Assembly (NCBI GenBank): GCA_934162685.1
Contig: CAKPJO010000002.1
Location: 1 to 35,391 of the forward strand
Direction of reading: 5' to 3'
Length of the DNA stretch: 35,391 nt
DNA from: an uncultured Bacilli bacterium
GTDB lineage: Bacteria; Bacillota_I; Bacilli_A; RFN20; CAG-826
Shown here: in pieces, positions 1 to 8,101 of the stretch
How positions within the stretch are numbered: position 1 is the stretch's first letter
Layout of the letters: every line of letters begins with the position of its first letter
Position numbers and translations under genes: made by a program
Notes under the pieces: model-generated
What the model was told of the DNA's origin: nothing
Databases searched by the model: none
Seen by the model: the letters and a program-made list of their open reading frames with translations, nothing else

Positions 1-13
1 TAATATTAAATTA

Positions 14-1027
14 TTAAAATTTTCTAAATTCATCAATTTTCCAACTTGGATCAACTGAAATTGATAAATCAGCAAAAACTTGTTCATCATATAATCTTGA
101 TGCTACTTTTGCAATCATTGCGGCATTATCTGTACAACACCACATTGGTGGGATGATAACATCAATACCGCTACCATCTAATCGGCTTACGATTTCCTTA
201 CGTAAATATGAGTTTGCAGATACTCCGCCAGCAAGTACAACTTGTTTAACATCATATTCTTTTACCGCACGAAGTGATTTTTCTAAAATCATACCAATTG
301 CTACTTCTTGAAATGAGCAACATAAATCTGGAATATTAATTTTTTCGCCTTTTTGTTCCATATTATGTGCCATATTGATAATGCTTGTTTTTAATCCCGA
401 ATATGAAAAATCATAAGATTTATCATGTAAAGGAGTTGGTAATTTGTAAGTATGATGTCCTTCTTTAGCATATTTATCAATTGGAATGCCACCTGGATAA
501 GGTAAACCCATAACACGCGCTACTTTATCATAACATTCCCCAATTGCATCATCTTTAGTTTCACCAATGATTTCAAAATCAAGGTGCTTACGCATAATAA
601 CAAGTTCAGTATTACCGCCACTTACAACAATAGCAAGTAATGGGAACTTTAAAGGTTTAACATATTCATTTGCGTATATATGTCCCGCTAAATGGTGGAC
701 AGGAATCAAAGGTTTGTTATATAAAAGAGCAATTGTTTTAGCGGCTTGTATACCAACATGTAAAGCACCAATTAACCCTGGCCCTCTTGTCACCGCTACC
801 GCACTAATATCTTCTAATTTAATATTAGCTTTATCAAGTGCTTCTTTTAAGACAATAGTAATATTTTCAGCGTGAAGTCTAGATGCAATTTCTGGCATTA
901 CTCCACCATATTTTGTATGTACTTCAATTTGTGTAGAAACAACATTAGCCAATAATTCATCATCTTTAATAATTGCTACTGCGGTTTCATCACATGAAGA
1001 CTCAATTGCTAAAATAATTTTAGACAT
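14..1027 (-). CDS. tsaD: tRNA N6-adenosine threonylcarbamoyltransferase TsaD
   Basis: TsaD transfers the threonylcarbamoyl group from threonylcarbamoyl-AMP to A37 of ANN-decoding tRNAs in the cytoplasm, working with TsaB and TsaE. The protein (337 aa, normal family length) opens with the ASKHA phosphate-binding motif AIESSCDET. It has the iron-binding HHLAGH motif (about residues 111-116), SGGNTEL, and the C-terminal nucleotide loop GGVSANSYLR. The longest frame begins at a GTG at 1036, but AGGTGA lies 5 bases before the ATG at 1027, so I chose 1027. It overlaps the end of rimI by 8 bases and is the last visible gene of tsaE-tsaB-rimI-tsaD. TsaC, which makes the TC-AMP donor, is not in the window. 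Confidence 0.97.
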   Translation of the reverse strand: MSKIILAIESSCDETAVAIIKDDELLANVVSTQIEVHTKYGGVMPEIASRLHAENITIVLKEALDKANIKLEDISAVAVTRGPGLIGALHVGIQAAKTIALLYNKPLIPVHHLAGHIYANEYVKPLKFPLLAIVVSGGNTELVIMRKHLDFEIIGETKDDAIGECYDKVARVMGLPYPGGIPIDKYAKEGHHTYKLPTPLHDKSYDFSYSGLKTSIINMAHNMEQKGEKINIPDLCCSFQEVAIGMILEKSLRAVKEYDVKQVVLAGGVSANSYLRKEIVSRLDGSGIDVIIPPMWCCTDNAAMIAKVASRLYDEQVFADLSISVDPSWKIDEFRKF

Positions 1028-1469
1028 TTTGTTCACCTACTTCTTTAATCATGAATTTGGCATCATCGCCATTATCATAATATCCTTTTTTAATTAAAGC
1101 TTCTTTAAACCCAAATTTTTCATATAAAGCAACCGCTTTATCATTTTGAGTTCTAACTTCTAACGTAATTTTATTTACTCCAGCATTAGTCACACGATTA
1201 ATCATATCTTGCATTAATACTTGGCCAATACCTTTTCTTCTTAAAGAACTCAAGACCGCAATTTGATTAACTTGCGCTACATCAAATGTTATCCAAAAAT
1301 CAATAAATCCACATATGACACCTTCATAATCAGCGACAAGTAATATGGCATAAGGATTTTCATTTAATTCATAATTAAATTGTTCTTCGTTCCAAGGAGA
1401 TATAAAACTATCATTTTCAATTACTAAGACTTTATTTAAGTCTTCTTTTGTCATTGGACGTATTATCAT
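1020..1469 (-). CDS. rimI: GNAT N-acetyltransferase, RimI type
   Basis: This is a 149-residue single-domain GNAT enzyme. It has the acetyl-CoA pyrophosphate loop RRKGIGQVLM near residue 80 and the C-terminal ALYEKFGF segment typical of RimI. RimI acetylates the N-terminus of ribosomal protein bS18 in E. coli; the target here is inferred. Its place between tsaB and tsaD is the standard Firmicutes arrangement and supports the call. The ATG at 1469 follows an AAGGA site, with the tsaB stop two bases upstream. Its 3' end overlaps tsaD by 8 bases, which suggests translational coupling. Confidence 0.9.
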   Translation of the reverse strand: MIIRPMTKEDLNKVLVIENDSFISPWNEEQFNYELNENPYAILLVADYEGVICGFIDFWITFDVAQVNQIAVLSSLRRKGIGQVLMQDMINRVTNAGVNKITLEVRTQNDKAVALYEKFGFKEALIKKGYYDNGDDAKFMIKEVGEQNV

Positions 1470-1471
1470 AA

Positions 1472-2056
1472 TTAGTCCTTCATATAAACTGGTGTTGCAC
1501 CTAAGGAATTATCGGTTGGAGTAATGTAATCAATAAGAGAAATCATTTCACTTAATACGTTACTTTCTTTTCCTTCAATGCCTAAATGATTAGCGTTACC
1601 GCAAATAACATAATCTTTATGAACTTCAATATATTGTTTTAATTCATCATTTTTCATAATCGTATCACTTAAAATCACTTTATCATTTTCATAAACGCCA
1701 ACATAACTACGATTACTTCTTGCATTAATAATACAAATTGATGGATTTTTACCATCTTTTAAGATTTGTAAAGAAGATACTAAGTATAACGGAATATTTA
1801 ACGCTAAAGCCATAACTTTAGCAATAGTTAAAGAAATTCTTACACCAGTATATGAACCAGGTCCAATGCCACACATAACACTATCAATATCTTCTCTAGT
1901 GACATTATTTCTTTTTAAAATTTTTTCTAATTCCACAATCATCAATTCACTTTGTCTTTGCCAAGCTTCATATTGAATAAAATCAATTAATTGATGATTT
2001 TTAGCTAAGCCAACTGCTAAATTACAATCAGAACTATCTAATAAAACAGTATACAT
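1472..2056 (-). CDS. tsaB: tRNA threonylcarbamoyladenosine biosynthesis protein TsaB
   Basis: TsaB is the non-catalytic ASKHA paralogue of TsaD. It forms the TsaB-TsaD heterodimer that, with TsaE, completes t6A synthesis. The sequence has the diagnostic GIGPGSYTGVRI motif (about residues 63-74) and the N-terminal LLDSSDCNLAVGL strand pair. At 194 residues it is somewhat shorter than the usual 215-235, with the loss toward the C-terminal domain, as in other reduced Firmicutes. The start overlaps the tsaE stop as TAATG, and its GGAGG ribosome site lies inside the last codons of tsaE. Confidence 0.94.
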   Translation of the reverse strand: MYTVLLDSSDCNLAVGLAKNHQLIDFIQYEAWQRQSELMIVELEKILKRNNVTREDIDSVMCGIGPGSYTGVRISLTIAKVMALALNIPLYLVSSLQILKDGKNPSICIINARSNRSYVGVYENDKVILSDTIMKNDELKQYIEVHKDYVICGNANHLGIEGKESNVLSEMISLIDYITPTDNSLGATPVYMKD

Positions 2057-2526
2057 TACTTTTGACCTCCTAAGAGTTTATCAAATAATGGTTGATAAGC
2101 ATTATTATTTGAAGAAATATTAATAATACGTGTATTCAAATCTTTATTTAATATTTCAATATTTAAAGATGTATTTTCATCAATTTTTTCACTAATAAAA
2201 TTTGGCCATTCAATTAAACAAATTCCATTGCCTTCGATAAATTCTTCTAGTCCTAAATCCTTGTTTGTTCCTTCTTCTAAACGATAAGCATCAATATGAT
2301 ATAAAGGTAACGTTCCATGAAAGTAACATTTCATAATATTAAAGGTTGGAGAAGATACTTTATCTGTAATATTTAATCCCTTAGCAATACCAGAAGATAA
2401 AGTCGTTTTACCAGCACCTAAATCACCCGTTAAAGTAATTACTGATCCACGGAATAAAAATGGAATTAAACTTTTTCCAAATTCAATAGTTTCTTCTTTT
2501 GATTTACTTACAAATGAATAATACAT
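2056..2526 (-). CDS. tsaE: tRNA threonylcarbamoyladenosine biosynthesis ATPase TsaE
   Basis: TsaE is the P-loop ATPase that resets the TsaB-TsaD complex during t6A formation. The protein is about 156 aa. It has Walker A GDLGAGKTTLSSG (about residues 34-46), the VSSPTFNIMKCY switch segment, the HIDAYRL motif, and the LIEWPNF motif near residue 130. The longest frame starts at a TTG (2547), but a GGTGAG site sits just before the ATG at 2526, which I take as the start. It is the first gene of the t6A operon and has an extended -10 promoter directly upstream. Confidence 0.95.
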   Translation of the reverse strand: MYYSFVSKSKEETIEFGKSLIPFLFRGSVITLTGDLGAGKTTLSSGIAKGLNITDKVSSPTFNIMKCYFHGTLPLYHIDAYRLEEGTNKDLGLEEFIEGNGICLIEWPNFISEKIDENTSLNIEILNKDLNTRIINISSNNNAYQPLFDKLLGGQK

Positions 2527-2549
2527 ATACTCACCCACTTCGAGCAATT

Positions 2550-2558
2550 ATTATATCA
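2550..2558 (-). promoter_or_regulatory. Extended -10 promoter of the tsaE-tsaB-rimI-tsaD operon
   Basis: The minus strand reads TGATATAAT, a perfect extended -10 element, about 25 bases upstream of the tsaE ATG. No good -35 hexamer is present, as is common with extended -10 promoters. Confidence 0.6.
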
Positions 2559-2844
2559 TACTTGATATAAAATGTATCTATTTGTTAGAATTTTTATCTT
2601 AAATTTTTAAGAAAATTACCTTGATTTTTATAATTTGTTTGTCGTATTTTAAACTTCATTGTTTCTATTAAACAAACCACACTCCAAATTTTCAGTTTTC
2701 TAATCATTAGATATTTTGCGGGTAAACCCATAAAATTTCTAATGCATATAAATTTTTAATCATTTTAATTAAAAAATCACAAGATGAATTTTATATACTT
2801 TATTTCATTATTTTTATCAAAACACTTTAAGAATGTCCAGTTTT
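2559..2844. other. Intergenic region, tsaE to zinc-ribbon gene
   Basis: This is a divergent, very AT-rich spacer of roughly 290 bases. Beyond the two flanking promoters I see no gene, RNA fold or terminator. A short GGGTAAACCC dyad near 2720 has no T-tract. The frame reading into the zinc-ribbon gene from 2784 is upstream of that gene's promoter and is not coding. Confidence 0.5.
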
Positions 2845-2853
2845 TGCTATACT
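2845..2853 (+). promoter_or_regulatory. Extended -10 promoter of the zinc-ribbon gene
   Basis: TGCTATACT is an extended -10 element. It lies 17 bases before the ATG at 2871 and leaves a very short leader that contains the GGTGA ribosome site. It excludes translation from 2784. Confidence 0.55.
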
Positions 2854-2870
2854 ATAAGTGGGTGATAAAT

Positions 2871-3344
2871 ATGAAAAGTCATAATAAGAAAAAATTGACT
2901 ATTAGATTTTGTGGATTTGTTTTATTAGCTGTTGGATTAGTATTTACAATAATAGGCTTTGTATCATTTTTTAATGCTATGAACTCAGCATCTGAGCCAA
3001 AATTATTTTGGTGTTCATTTGTAGGATTACCTACTCTAGCAGTTGGACTTATGCTTACAATATTTTCTTACCAAAGAGAATTACATTCGTATATGAAGGA
3101 TGAATCTATGCCTGTATTTAAAGAAGGGTATCGCGATATGCATAGCGAAATAGATGATTTTGCTAAAACTATGCGTGGAGAAGAAAATGTAAAAGTATGC
3201 CCTAACTGCGGAGCCAAGAATGATTTTAGTAGTAATTACTGTAAAAGTTGTGGCAAAAAATTAGTCAATAAAATTTGTCCTAAATGTAAAAATGAAGTTG
3301 ATTATGACTCTACATTTTGTCCAAAATGCGGAGAAAAATTATAG
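2871..3344 (+). CDS. Membrane protein with two C-terminal zinc ribbons
   Basis: This 157-residue protein has a basic N-terminus (MKSHNKKKLT) and two hydrophobic segments (about 11-34 and 46-67). A short linker follows, then two double-CxxC zinc ribbons, CPNCGAKND..CKSCGKKL and CPKCKNEV..CPKCGEKL, in the last 55 residues. This zinc-ribbon/double-membrane layout is common in Firmicutes, but its function is unknown; both termini are probably cytoplasmic. The start was placed at the ATG after GGTGA because a -10 element separates it from the longer frame. The flavoprotein gene begins 20 bases downstream and is probably on the same transcript. Confidence 0.8.
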   Translation: MKSHNKKKLTIRFCGFVLLAVGLVFTIIGFVSFFNAMNSASEPKLFWCSFVGLPTLAVGLMLTIFSYQRELHSYMKDESMPVFKEGYRDMHSEIDDFAKTMRGEENVKVCPNCGAKNDFSSNYCKSCGKKLVNKICPKCKNEVDYDSTFCPKCGEKL

Positions 3345-3364
3345 TTTAGGAGATTATTAATATC

Positions 3365-4249
3365 ATGGTAGATGTTGTTATTATTGGTGCAGGTCCAATT
3401 GGTTTAAATGCCGCACTTAAGCTAAGCGAATTAAATAAGAAAGTGTTGCTTATCGAAGCTGAAGATTTTTTAGGCGGACAATTAACAAGATTATATCCAG
3501 AAAAAGAAATCGTGGATATCGTTGGTATTCCTTCTATTAAAGCAAAAGATTATATTGCTTCTCTTGTTAATAAAGTAGAAAATGACAAAAATATAACTAC
3601 GAAATTAAAAGAAAAAGTTCTCTCTATTGATGAACATATAGTTACTACAAATAAAGATAAATATGAAGCAACATATATTATTGTCGCTATCGGTTTAGGA
3701 ACTACTACTCCTCGTCCAATGGGATTAGAAGATGAAAATGAATGTAAAAATATTTTATATTCATTACAAGATTTATCAACTTTAAAAAATAAAGAAGTTT
3801 TAGTTCTTGGTGGAGGAGATTCTGCTTTAGATTGGACTAAAGAAATATCAAGAATTTCCGATCACGTAACAATCATTCATCGTAGAAAAGAATTCCGCGG
3901 TGATTTTAATACTATTAAAGACATTAAAAACGTTATTGTTAAAACACCATTTATTCCTGTTAAAATAATTAAAAATGGTGCTTTGCTTGAAGCATTAACA
4001 ATTAAAAATGTGGAAACAAATGAAGAAGAAACATTACAGGCTGATTTTGTTTTTGTAAACTATGGAAATATTCCAATGGTTAATACATTCCATTTCCCAT
4101 CTATGAATAATGGTTTAACAGTGGATAATAACTTCAAAGTTAATGATTATACTTTTGCTATCGGCGATATCGCACGTTACGAAAACAAAAAGAATCGTAT
4201 TCAACCAGGATTAAATGAATTAAATCACATATTAGACCTAATTATGTAA
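3365..4249 (+). CDS. FAD/NAD(P)-dependent oxidoreductase, TrxR-fold ferredoxin-NADP reductase type
   Basis: This is a 294-residue two-domain flavoprotein. It has an N-terminal FAD Rossmann motif (VIIGAGPIGLNAAL), the GGQLTRLYPEKEI segment typical of YumC-type ferredoxin/flavodoxin-NADP+ reductases, and an internal NAD(P) loop (VLGGGDSALDW, about residue 147). It ends with an FAD-contacting GDIARYENKKNRIQPG segment. The redox CxxC of thioredoxin reductase is missing, and the YLYPEKEI-like region favours ferredoxin reductase. It is 30-50 residues shorter than usual members, mostly at the C-terminus, where those carry the flavin-covering helix. The AGGAG site is 12 bases before the ATG, a long spacing. 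No ferredoxin gene is nearby. Confidence 0.8.
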   Translation: MVDVVIIGAGPIGLNAALKLSELNKKVLLIEAEDFLGGQLTRLYPEKEIVDIVGIPSIKAKDYIASLVNKVENDKNITTKLKEKVLSIDEHIVTTNKDKYEATYIIVAIGLGTTTPRPMGLEDENECKNILYSLQDLSTLKNKEVLVLGGGDSALDWTKEISRISDHVTIIHRRKEFRGDFNTIKDIKNVIVKTPFIPVKIIKNGALLEALTIKNVETNEEETLQADFVFVNYGNIPMVNTFHFPSMNNGLTVDNNFKVNDYTFAIGDIARYENKKNRIQPGLNELNHILDLIM

Positions 4250-4254
4250 AATAT

Positions 4255-4404
4255 CTAATTTTTTAAACAACCAATAGGAACGATATATACACCATCTTCT
4301 CTTTTATACGCATAATCTCCAATACCTATCAAGACCATCAAAAACTCTGGTTTATTCATTTTTTTATCGTCGATTTTATTTGCAAGCGTTTTTAAATTGC
4401 TTTT
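4255..4404 (-). pseudogene. C-terminal remnant of a DUF4143-type AAA ATPase
   Basis: The minus strand encodes 49 residues, open from just after a TAA. They include NLKTLANKIDD, MNKPEFLMVLIGIGDYAY, and the ending KREDGVYIVPIGCLKN before TAG. From memory this is the characteristic C-terminus of the ATP-binding DUF4143 proteins common in gut Firmicutes, which are normally 400 or more residues long. No start codon, P-loop or preceding domain is readable in any frame upstream. The gene is therefore a decayed stub. Full-length members often lie in defence or mobile islands. Confidence 0.7.
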
Positions 4405-4855
4405 TTAGTGCAATAATATATAAAACTATTGTATCTTTATCTAAAAAATTAATATTATTAGAGATAATATTCTCCTCTAAGTATTGCATTTGAAATTTGT
4501 GTTCCTTGGTTTTAAGCATAAAATTTCATCAATCATTTTACTCGCTCTGATTTTTATTTCATGGGAAATCCTTGCTTTATATTTAGTATAATCACCATAA
4601 TTGTCTTATAAATTTTCAAGTATATACCAACCATTTTCGGTGATTTGGCAGAATATTTTTCGGTAATTTGGCTCTTTGTATTAAATTAGGCTCAACATTT
4701 TTACTAAAAACATTTATAAATTTTCTAATATCCTGTTTTATTAGAACGAAGTATATAAATAGTTCACTTCTCTAATAATTTCATACAATACTTGCAATTT
4801 TATCTTGTGTAAGATCTGAATTTTGATTTATCAATTTCATAATCTTACTCTGCAT
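4405..4855 (-). pseudogene. Degenerate coding stretch, possible winged-helix fragment
   Basis: No intact gene is present. On the minus strand, a 24-codon piece from the ATG at 4855 to a TGA at 4781 reads like the first helices of a winged-helix domain (KIMKLINQNSDLTQDKIA). Another frame ends in ENGWYILENL just before a TAA near 4604, like the wing of the same fold. A further frame reads DYTKYKARISHEIKIRASK near 4550. Several frame changes and stops separate these pieces. They could be the rest of the ATPase gene or of a second lost gene. The identity is a guess. Confidence 0.35.
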
Positions 4856-4866
4856 TTTTATAAATT

Positions 4867-4921
4867 AAAAAAGCTATTAGAAATTAAATTGATGGTTTCA
4901 TCTGACTCTAATAGCTTTTTT
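4867..4921. terminator. Bidirectional terminator with perfect 15-bp arms
   Basis: Arms at 4867-4881 and 4907-4921 are exact reverse complements (core GCTATTAGA / TCTAATAGC), flanked by A6 and T6 runs, with a 25-base loop. It lies 8 bases after the stop of the small membrane peptide gene on the minus strand. Confidence 0.85.
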
Positions 4922-4928
4922 CATGCTT

Positions 4929-5063
4929 TTATTTTTGTTTCTTTAAATCTAATTTTTTCAAATAAAACTTAGCTATACTTTTTATCGATATATCAAGGAA
5001 AATAAAACTTAAAGAAATAATAGCAATAATAAGCACATCATTTAATCCTAATATTGTTAACAT
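4929..5063 (-). CDS. Small membrane peptide downstream of ABC permease (44 aa)
   Basis: This is a 44-residue open frame from the ATG at 5063 to the TAA at 4929. A strong AAGGAGG ribosome site sits 8 bases before the ATG, immediately after the permease stop. The peptide has one hydrophobic span (about residues 8-25, VLIIAIISLSFIFLD) followed by a lysine-rich tail (FYLKKLDLKKQK). It fits a single-pass membrane peptide with its basic end in the cytoplasm. A strong terminator follows at once, so it would be the third gene of the ATPase-permease transcript. I recognise no family; an accessory subunit of the transporter is a guess. Confidence 0.6.
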   Translation of the reverse strand: MLTILGLNDVLIIAIISLSFIFLDISIKSIAKFYLKKLDLKKQK

Positions 5064-5078
5064 AAGACAATCCTCCTT

Positions 5079-7358
5079 TTATTCTGCACATTTAAGTGAC
5101 TCAACCATATCTATTTTTTTATTTTTATTAGCAACAACAACACTAACAAGCCATGACACACCAAGTGTTATTAATATGCTAATAACATAAGATAAGAAGT
5201 TTATTGATAAACTCATTTCATATTCACTTGCTAAGGCATGAATTAAATAGTCAAGCGTCCATATTCCTAATGGAATACCAATAATTGTTCCTAACACTGA
5301 AATCCACATATTTTGTGTAATTAATAAATTACCAATTTTCTTATCTTTAAAGCCAAGCACTTTTAAAGTAGACATTTCATGATATCTTTCCATAAAGCTC
5401 ATTACACCTAAATTATATAGCACTACTACTCCAAGAATAACCGCGGCAATGATAAGTAATGTAACACTAACATTCATTAATTCCATGAAAGAATCAAATG
5501 ATTTAATAATGCTAGACTTACTTTGCGTATTAATAATATCTTCGGTATTAGTAATATTTGTATTGCTTGTATAAACAAGATTAATATGATAATCAATATT
5601 TTTAGTCTGAGCATAATCAGTAGTCATAATAATCGATTCGCTCATTGATTTTAAAATATCTTTAACTACAACCTCATAACTAATATCTTTTCCATATGGA
5701 GAAAAAGTAAATGTTTTTCCTTTGCTTAAAGAAAATTCTTTAGCAATTCTTTCACAAATGTATACGCCATCATTAGATAGCGTAACAAATTTCATGTTCT
5801 GATCAACAAATTTTACTTTATCTTTAGTAATGTTATATATTTCAAGGCCTACAGATTTTTCTTCAATTTTTACAGTGCTTTGTGAAGAATAATCCCCTTC
5901 ATAAAGATCAGCGATAGCTATTGCTTTCTCATTAGCGGTGTTCTCAGAAATATTTAATCTTGTTTCATAGTTAATTGCGTCATTATAAAATACATTAACA
6001 AAGTTATTCATAGTATCTTGCATGCCTAAAGCCGCGATTACAAGAATACCACAACCTACAACACCAATAAGAGTCATTAAACTACGAGCTTTATGGCGCA
6101 TAATATCACGCAAATTCCATTTGGTTCCAAAAGATAGTTTATCCCAGAATTTTGTTTTTTCAATCTTCTTCATTTTCATCTTTTTTGGAGTATATGGGCG
6201 AAGTGCTTCACTTGCGGATCCTTTAAGCATATTCTTTACTGATAAATAACCAATTGCAATGATAATTAAATTCATAGCAATTACCGCTACTAGGCAAAAC
6301 CAAGGCATATATAAATTCCATGTTGGCATATCTAAATATGTTCCCATAGCCATACTTGGATTCATAATCATCCTTGCCACTACATAACCAAGAGCAACTC
6401 CAAGGACCGAGCCCACTATACCGATAAATATGGCAAAAGTAGTATAATGGAGCAAGATTTTTCGATCCTTGAAGCCCAACGCTTTTAGTATTCCAATTTG
6501 ACTTTTCTCCGCTACTACCAAACGATGCATGGTTGTAATCATCGTTAATAATGCGATAGATAAGAATAAAACTGGTAATATTGAGCCCGTTGTCTTACCT
6601 TCCTCTTCTTCACTTTTAGCAGAGCTATAAGACACCGTTTCCTCACGAGATAATATTAAAGTTGTTTTTGCTAATGCTTCGTCAACTTTATTAGAAAATT
6701 CACTCTTACTTAACTTCGGAGCTTTAACATTTATTTGAGTATAGAAATTAAATCCTACAATGTTCTTAAACATATTTGGAGAAATATAAGCAAAACCATA
6801 TGTATTAAAATCTGGCATAATTTGTGTTTCATCCGGCACACAGACTAAATATTCACTGGCTTTTATAAATCCATATATTTTCCCCGTTATTTCTATGTTT
6901 TTATAAGTTAATGTTAATGAGTCATTTAACTTTAAATTATTTTTATTAGCGTATTGGTCGGATAACCAAATGCCATCTAAACTAGAATCGTCATATTCTT
7001 TACTATCTTTATCAACAGTCATAAATCCTGATACATTAATATTTTCAGAAACAGTAATAGCGATAACATCATCACTATCTTTAACCGAAGTATTAATAGA
7101 AATATATCTTGTCGCGTCTTCTACTCCGTCGATTTGTTTAACTTTTTCTAAATCTTCCGTAGTAAATCCCGTTTCATTCATTAATCGAAAATCTGCAAAT
7201 CCAGTTTTTTCAAATATATAATCTGTATTTTTCTTAATACTATACCATTCCATATTGAAACCAAGAAATACTCCTACGCCAAGAGTAATCATAACAATCA
7301 TGGATATAAACTGGGCTTTATATTTGCCCATTGTTCTTAATATTTTTTTGAAAAGCAT
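5079..7358 (-). CDS. ABC transporter permease, FtsX/MacB-like fold
   Basis: This permease has about 759 residues. An N-terminal membrane helix (about 10-33) is followed by a large extracytoplasmic MacB-PCD-like domain. The first FtsX helix bundle (about 260-395) carries the cytoplasmic motif EKSQIGILKALGFKDRKI. A single helix near 425 and a second extracytoplasmic domain follow, then a second FtsX bundle (about 630-755) with YHEMSTLKVLGFKDKKI. This double-FtsX layout is that of permeases moving lipoproteins, peptides or antibiotics, or acting by mechanotransmission; the substrate is unknown. The longest frame starts at a TTG, but GAGGTGG nine bases before the ATG at 7358 sets the start one base after the ATPase stop. 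Confidence 0.88.
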   Translation of the reverse strand: MLFKKILRTMGKYKAQFISMIVMITLGVGVFLGFNMEWYSIKKNTDYIFEKTGFADFRLMNETGFTTEDLEKVKQIDGVEDATRYISINTSVKDSDDVIAITVSENINVSGFMTVDKDSKEYDDSSLDGIWLSDQYANKNNLKLNDSLTLTYKNIEITGKIYGFIKASEYLVCVPDETQIMPDFNTYGFAYISPNMFKNIVGFNFYTQINVKAPKLSKSEFSNKVDEALAKTTLILSREETVSYSSAKSEEEEGKTTGSILPVLFLSIALLTMITTMHRLVVAEKSQIGILKALGFKDRKILLHYTTFAIFIGIVGSVLGVALGYVVARMIMNPSMAMGTYLDMPTWNLYMPWFCLVAVIAMNLIIIAIGYLSVKNMLKGSASEALRPYTPKKMKMKKIEKTKFWDKLSFGTKWNLRDIMRHKARSLMTLIGVVGCGILVIAALGMQDTMNNFVNVFYNDAINYETRLNISENTANEKAIAIADLYEGDYSSQSTVKIEEKSVGLEIYNITKDKVKFVDQNMKFVTLSNDGVYICERIAKEFSLSKGKTFTFSPYGKDISYEVVVKDILKSMSESIIMTTDYAQTKNIDYHINLVYTSNTNITNTEDIINTQSKSSIIKSFDSFMELMNVSVTLLIIAAVILGVVVLYNLGVMSFMERYHEMSTLKVLGFKDKKIGNLLITQNMWISVLGTIIGIPLGIWTLDYLIHALASEYEMSLSINFLSYVISILITLGVSWLVSVVVANKNKKIDMVESLKCAE

Positions 7359-7359
7359 A

Positions 7360-8061
7360 CTACCAATCCACCTCTTCAACTTTTAGTGGATTTTTGATTT
7401 CTTCATATGATTTAATCTTTCCATTTTTAACATTAATTATAACATCCGCAATACGAGCAATATTTTGGTTATGAGTAACAATAACCACTGTTTTTCCATC
7501 ATTTTTTACACAATCTAATAATAACTTTAAAATCATAACGCCCGTTTTAGAGTCTAATGCTCCAGTAGGTTCATCACATAAAATTATTTGTGGATTCTTA
7601 GCTAATGCACGGGCAATAGATACACGTTGTTGCTCGCCACCTGATAATTCTGAAGGGAAGTTATTTAAATGATCTCCTAATCCAACATCATTTAATACTT
7701 TTTTAGCATCAATTACATTTGGTGATATTTCATCAATTAAAGATACATTTTCTAATACTGTTAAAGTCGGAATTAAATTATAAAATTGAAAAATAAACCC
7801 CACTTTACTAGCGCGATAACTTGCTAAATCATCACTTTTTAAAGTAGAAATATCTTTTCCATCAACAATGATTTTTCCACTTGTTGGTACATCTAATCCG
7901 CCAAGCAAATTCAATAAAGTAGATTTACCAGCTCCACTAGGTCCTAATACGACAATAAATTTTCCTTGTTCAAGTGTTAAATCTATTTCATCTAATGCTT
8001 TAAAAGAAGTTTCTCCACTTCCATATATCTTACTTACATGTTCAAATTTTACTATATCCAT
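7360..8061 (-). CDS. ABC transporter ATPase, MacB/LolD family
   Basis: This is a 233-residue nucleotide-binding subunit. It has Walker A GPSGAGKST (40-48), a Q-loop (FIFQFYNLIPTLTVLENV, near 92), signature LSGGEQQR (139-146), Walker B IILCDEP with the catalytic Glu, a D-loop and a switch His (VIVTHNQN). The YNLIPTLTVLENV and EQQR features place it with the MacB/LolD/FtsE-like group that pairs with FtsX permeases. The start follows GGTGA. A consensus promoter and a palindromic operator-like site lie in the 5' leader, but no regulator gene is adjacent. Confidence 0.93.
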   Translation of the reverse strand: MDIVKFEHVSKIYGSGETSFKALDEIDLTLEQGKFIVVLGPSGAGKSTLLNLLGGLDVPTSGKIIVDGKDISTLKSDDLASYRASKVGFIFQFYNLIPTLTVLENVSLIDEISPNVIDAKKVLNDVGLGDHLNNFPSELSGGEQQRVSIARALAKNPQIILCDEPTGALDSKTGVMILKLLLDCVKNDGKTVVIVTHNQNIARIADVIINVKNGKIKSYEEIKNPLKVEEVDW

Positions 8062-8075
8062 ACATTCACCTTCTA

Positions 8076-8093
8076 AGTTAGTTATGACTAACT
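8076..8093. promoter_or_regulatory. Palindromic operator-like site at the ABC operon transcription start
   Basis: AGTTAGTTATGACTAACT has perfect 7-bp arms around a 4-base centre. It begins about 8 bases after the -10 hexamer of the ABC promoter, just downstream of the expected transcription start. This size and position suit repression by a dimeric regulator of the TetR, MarR or PadR type. Confidence 0.55.
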
Positions 8094-8101
8094 ACAATAA
8101 G

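Noticed and set aside
2784..2870. In-frame N-terminal extension of the zinc-ribbon protein
   Set aside because: An extended -10 promoter (2845-2853) and the GGTGA site lie within it, so it is upstream of the transcript start.
4867..4921. Long inverted repeat as a mobile-element end
   Set aside because: Its arms end in A6/T6 next to a stop codon and have no second copy, target duplication or transposase, so a terminator explains it.
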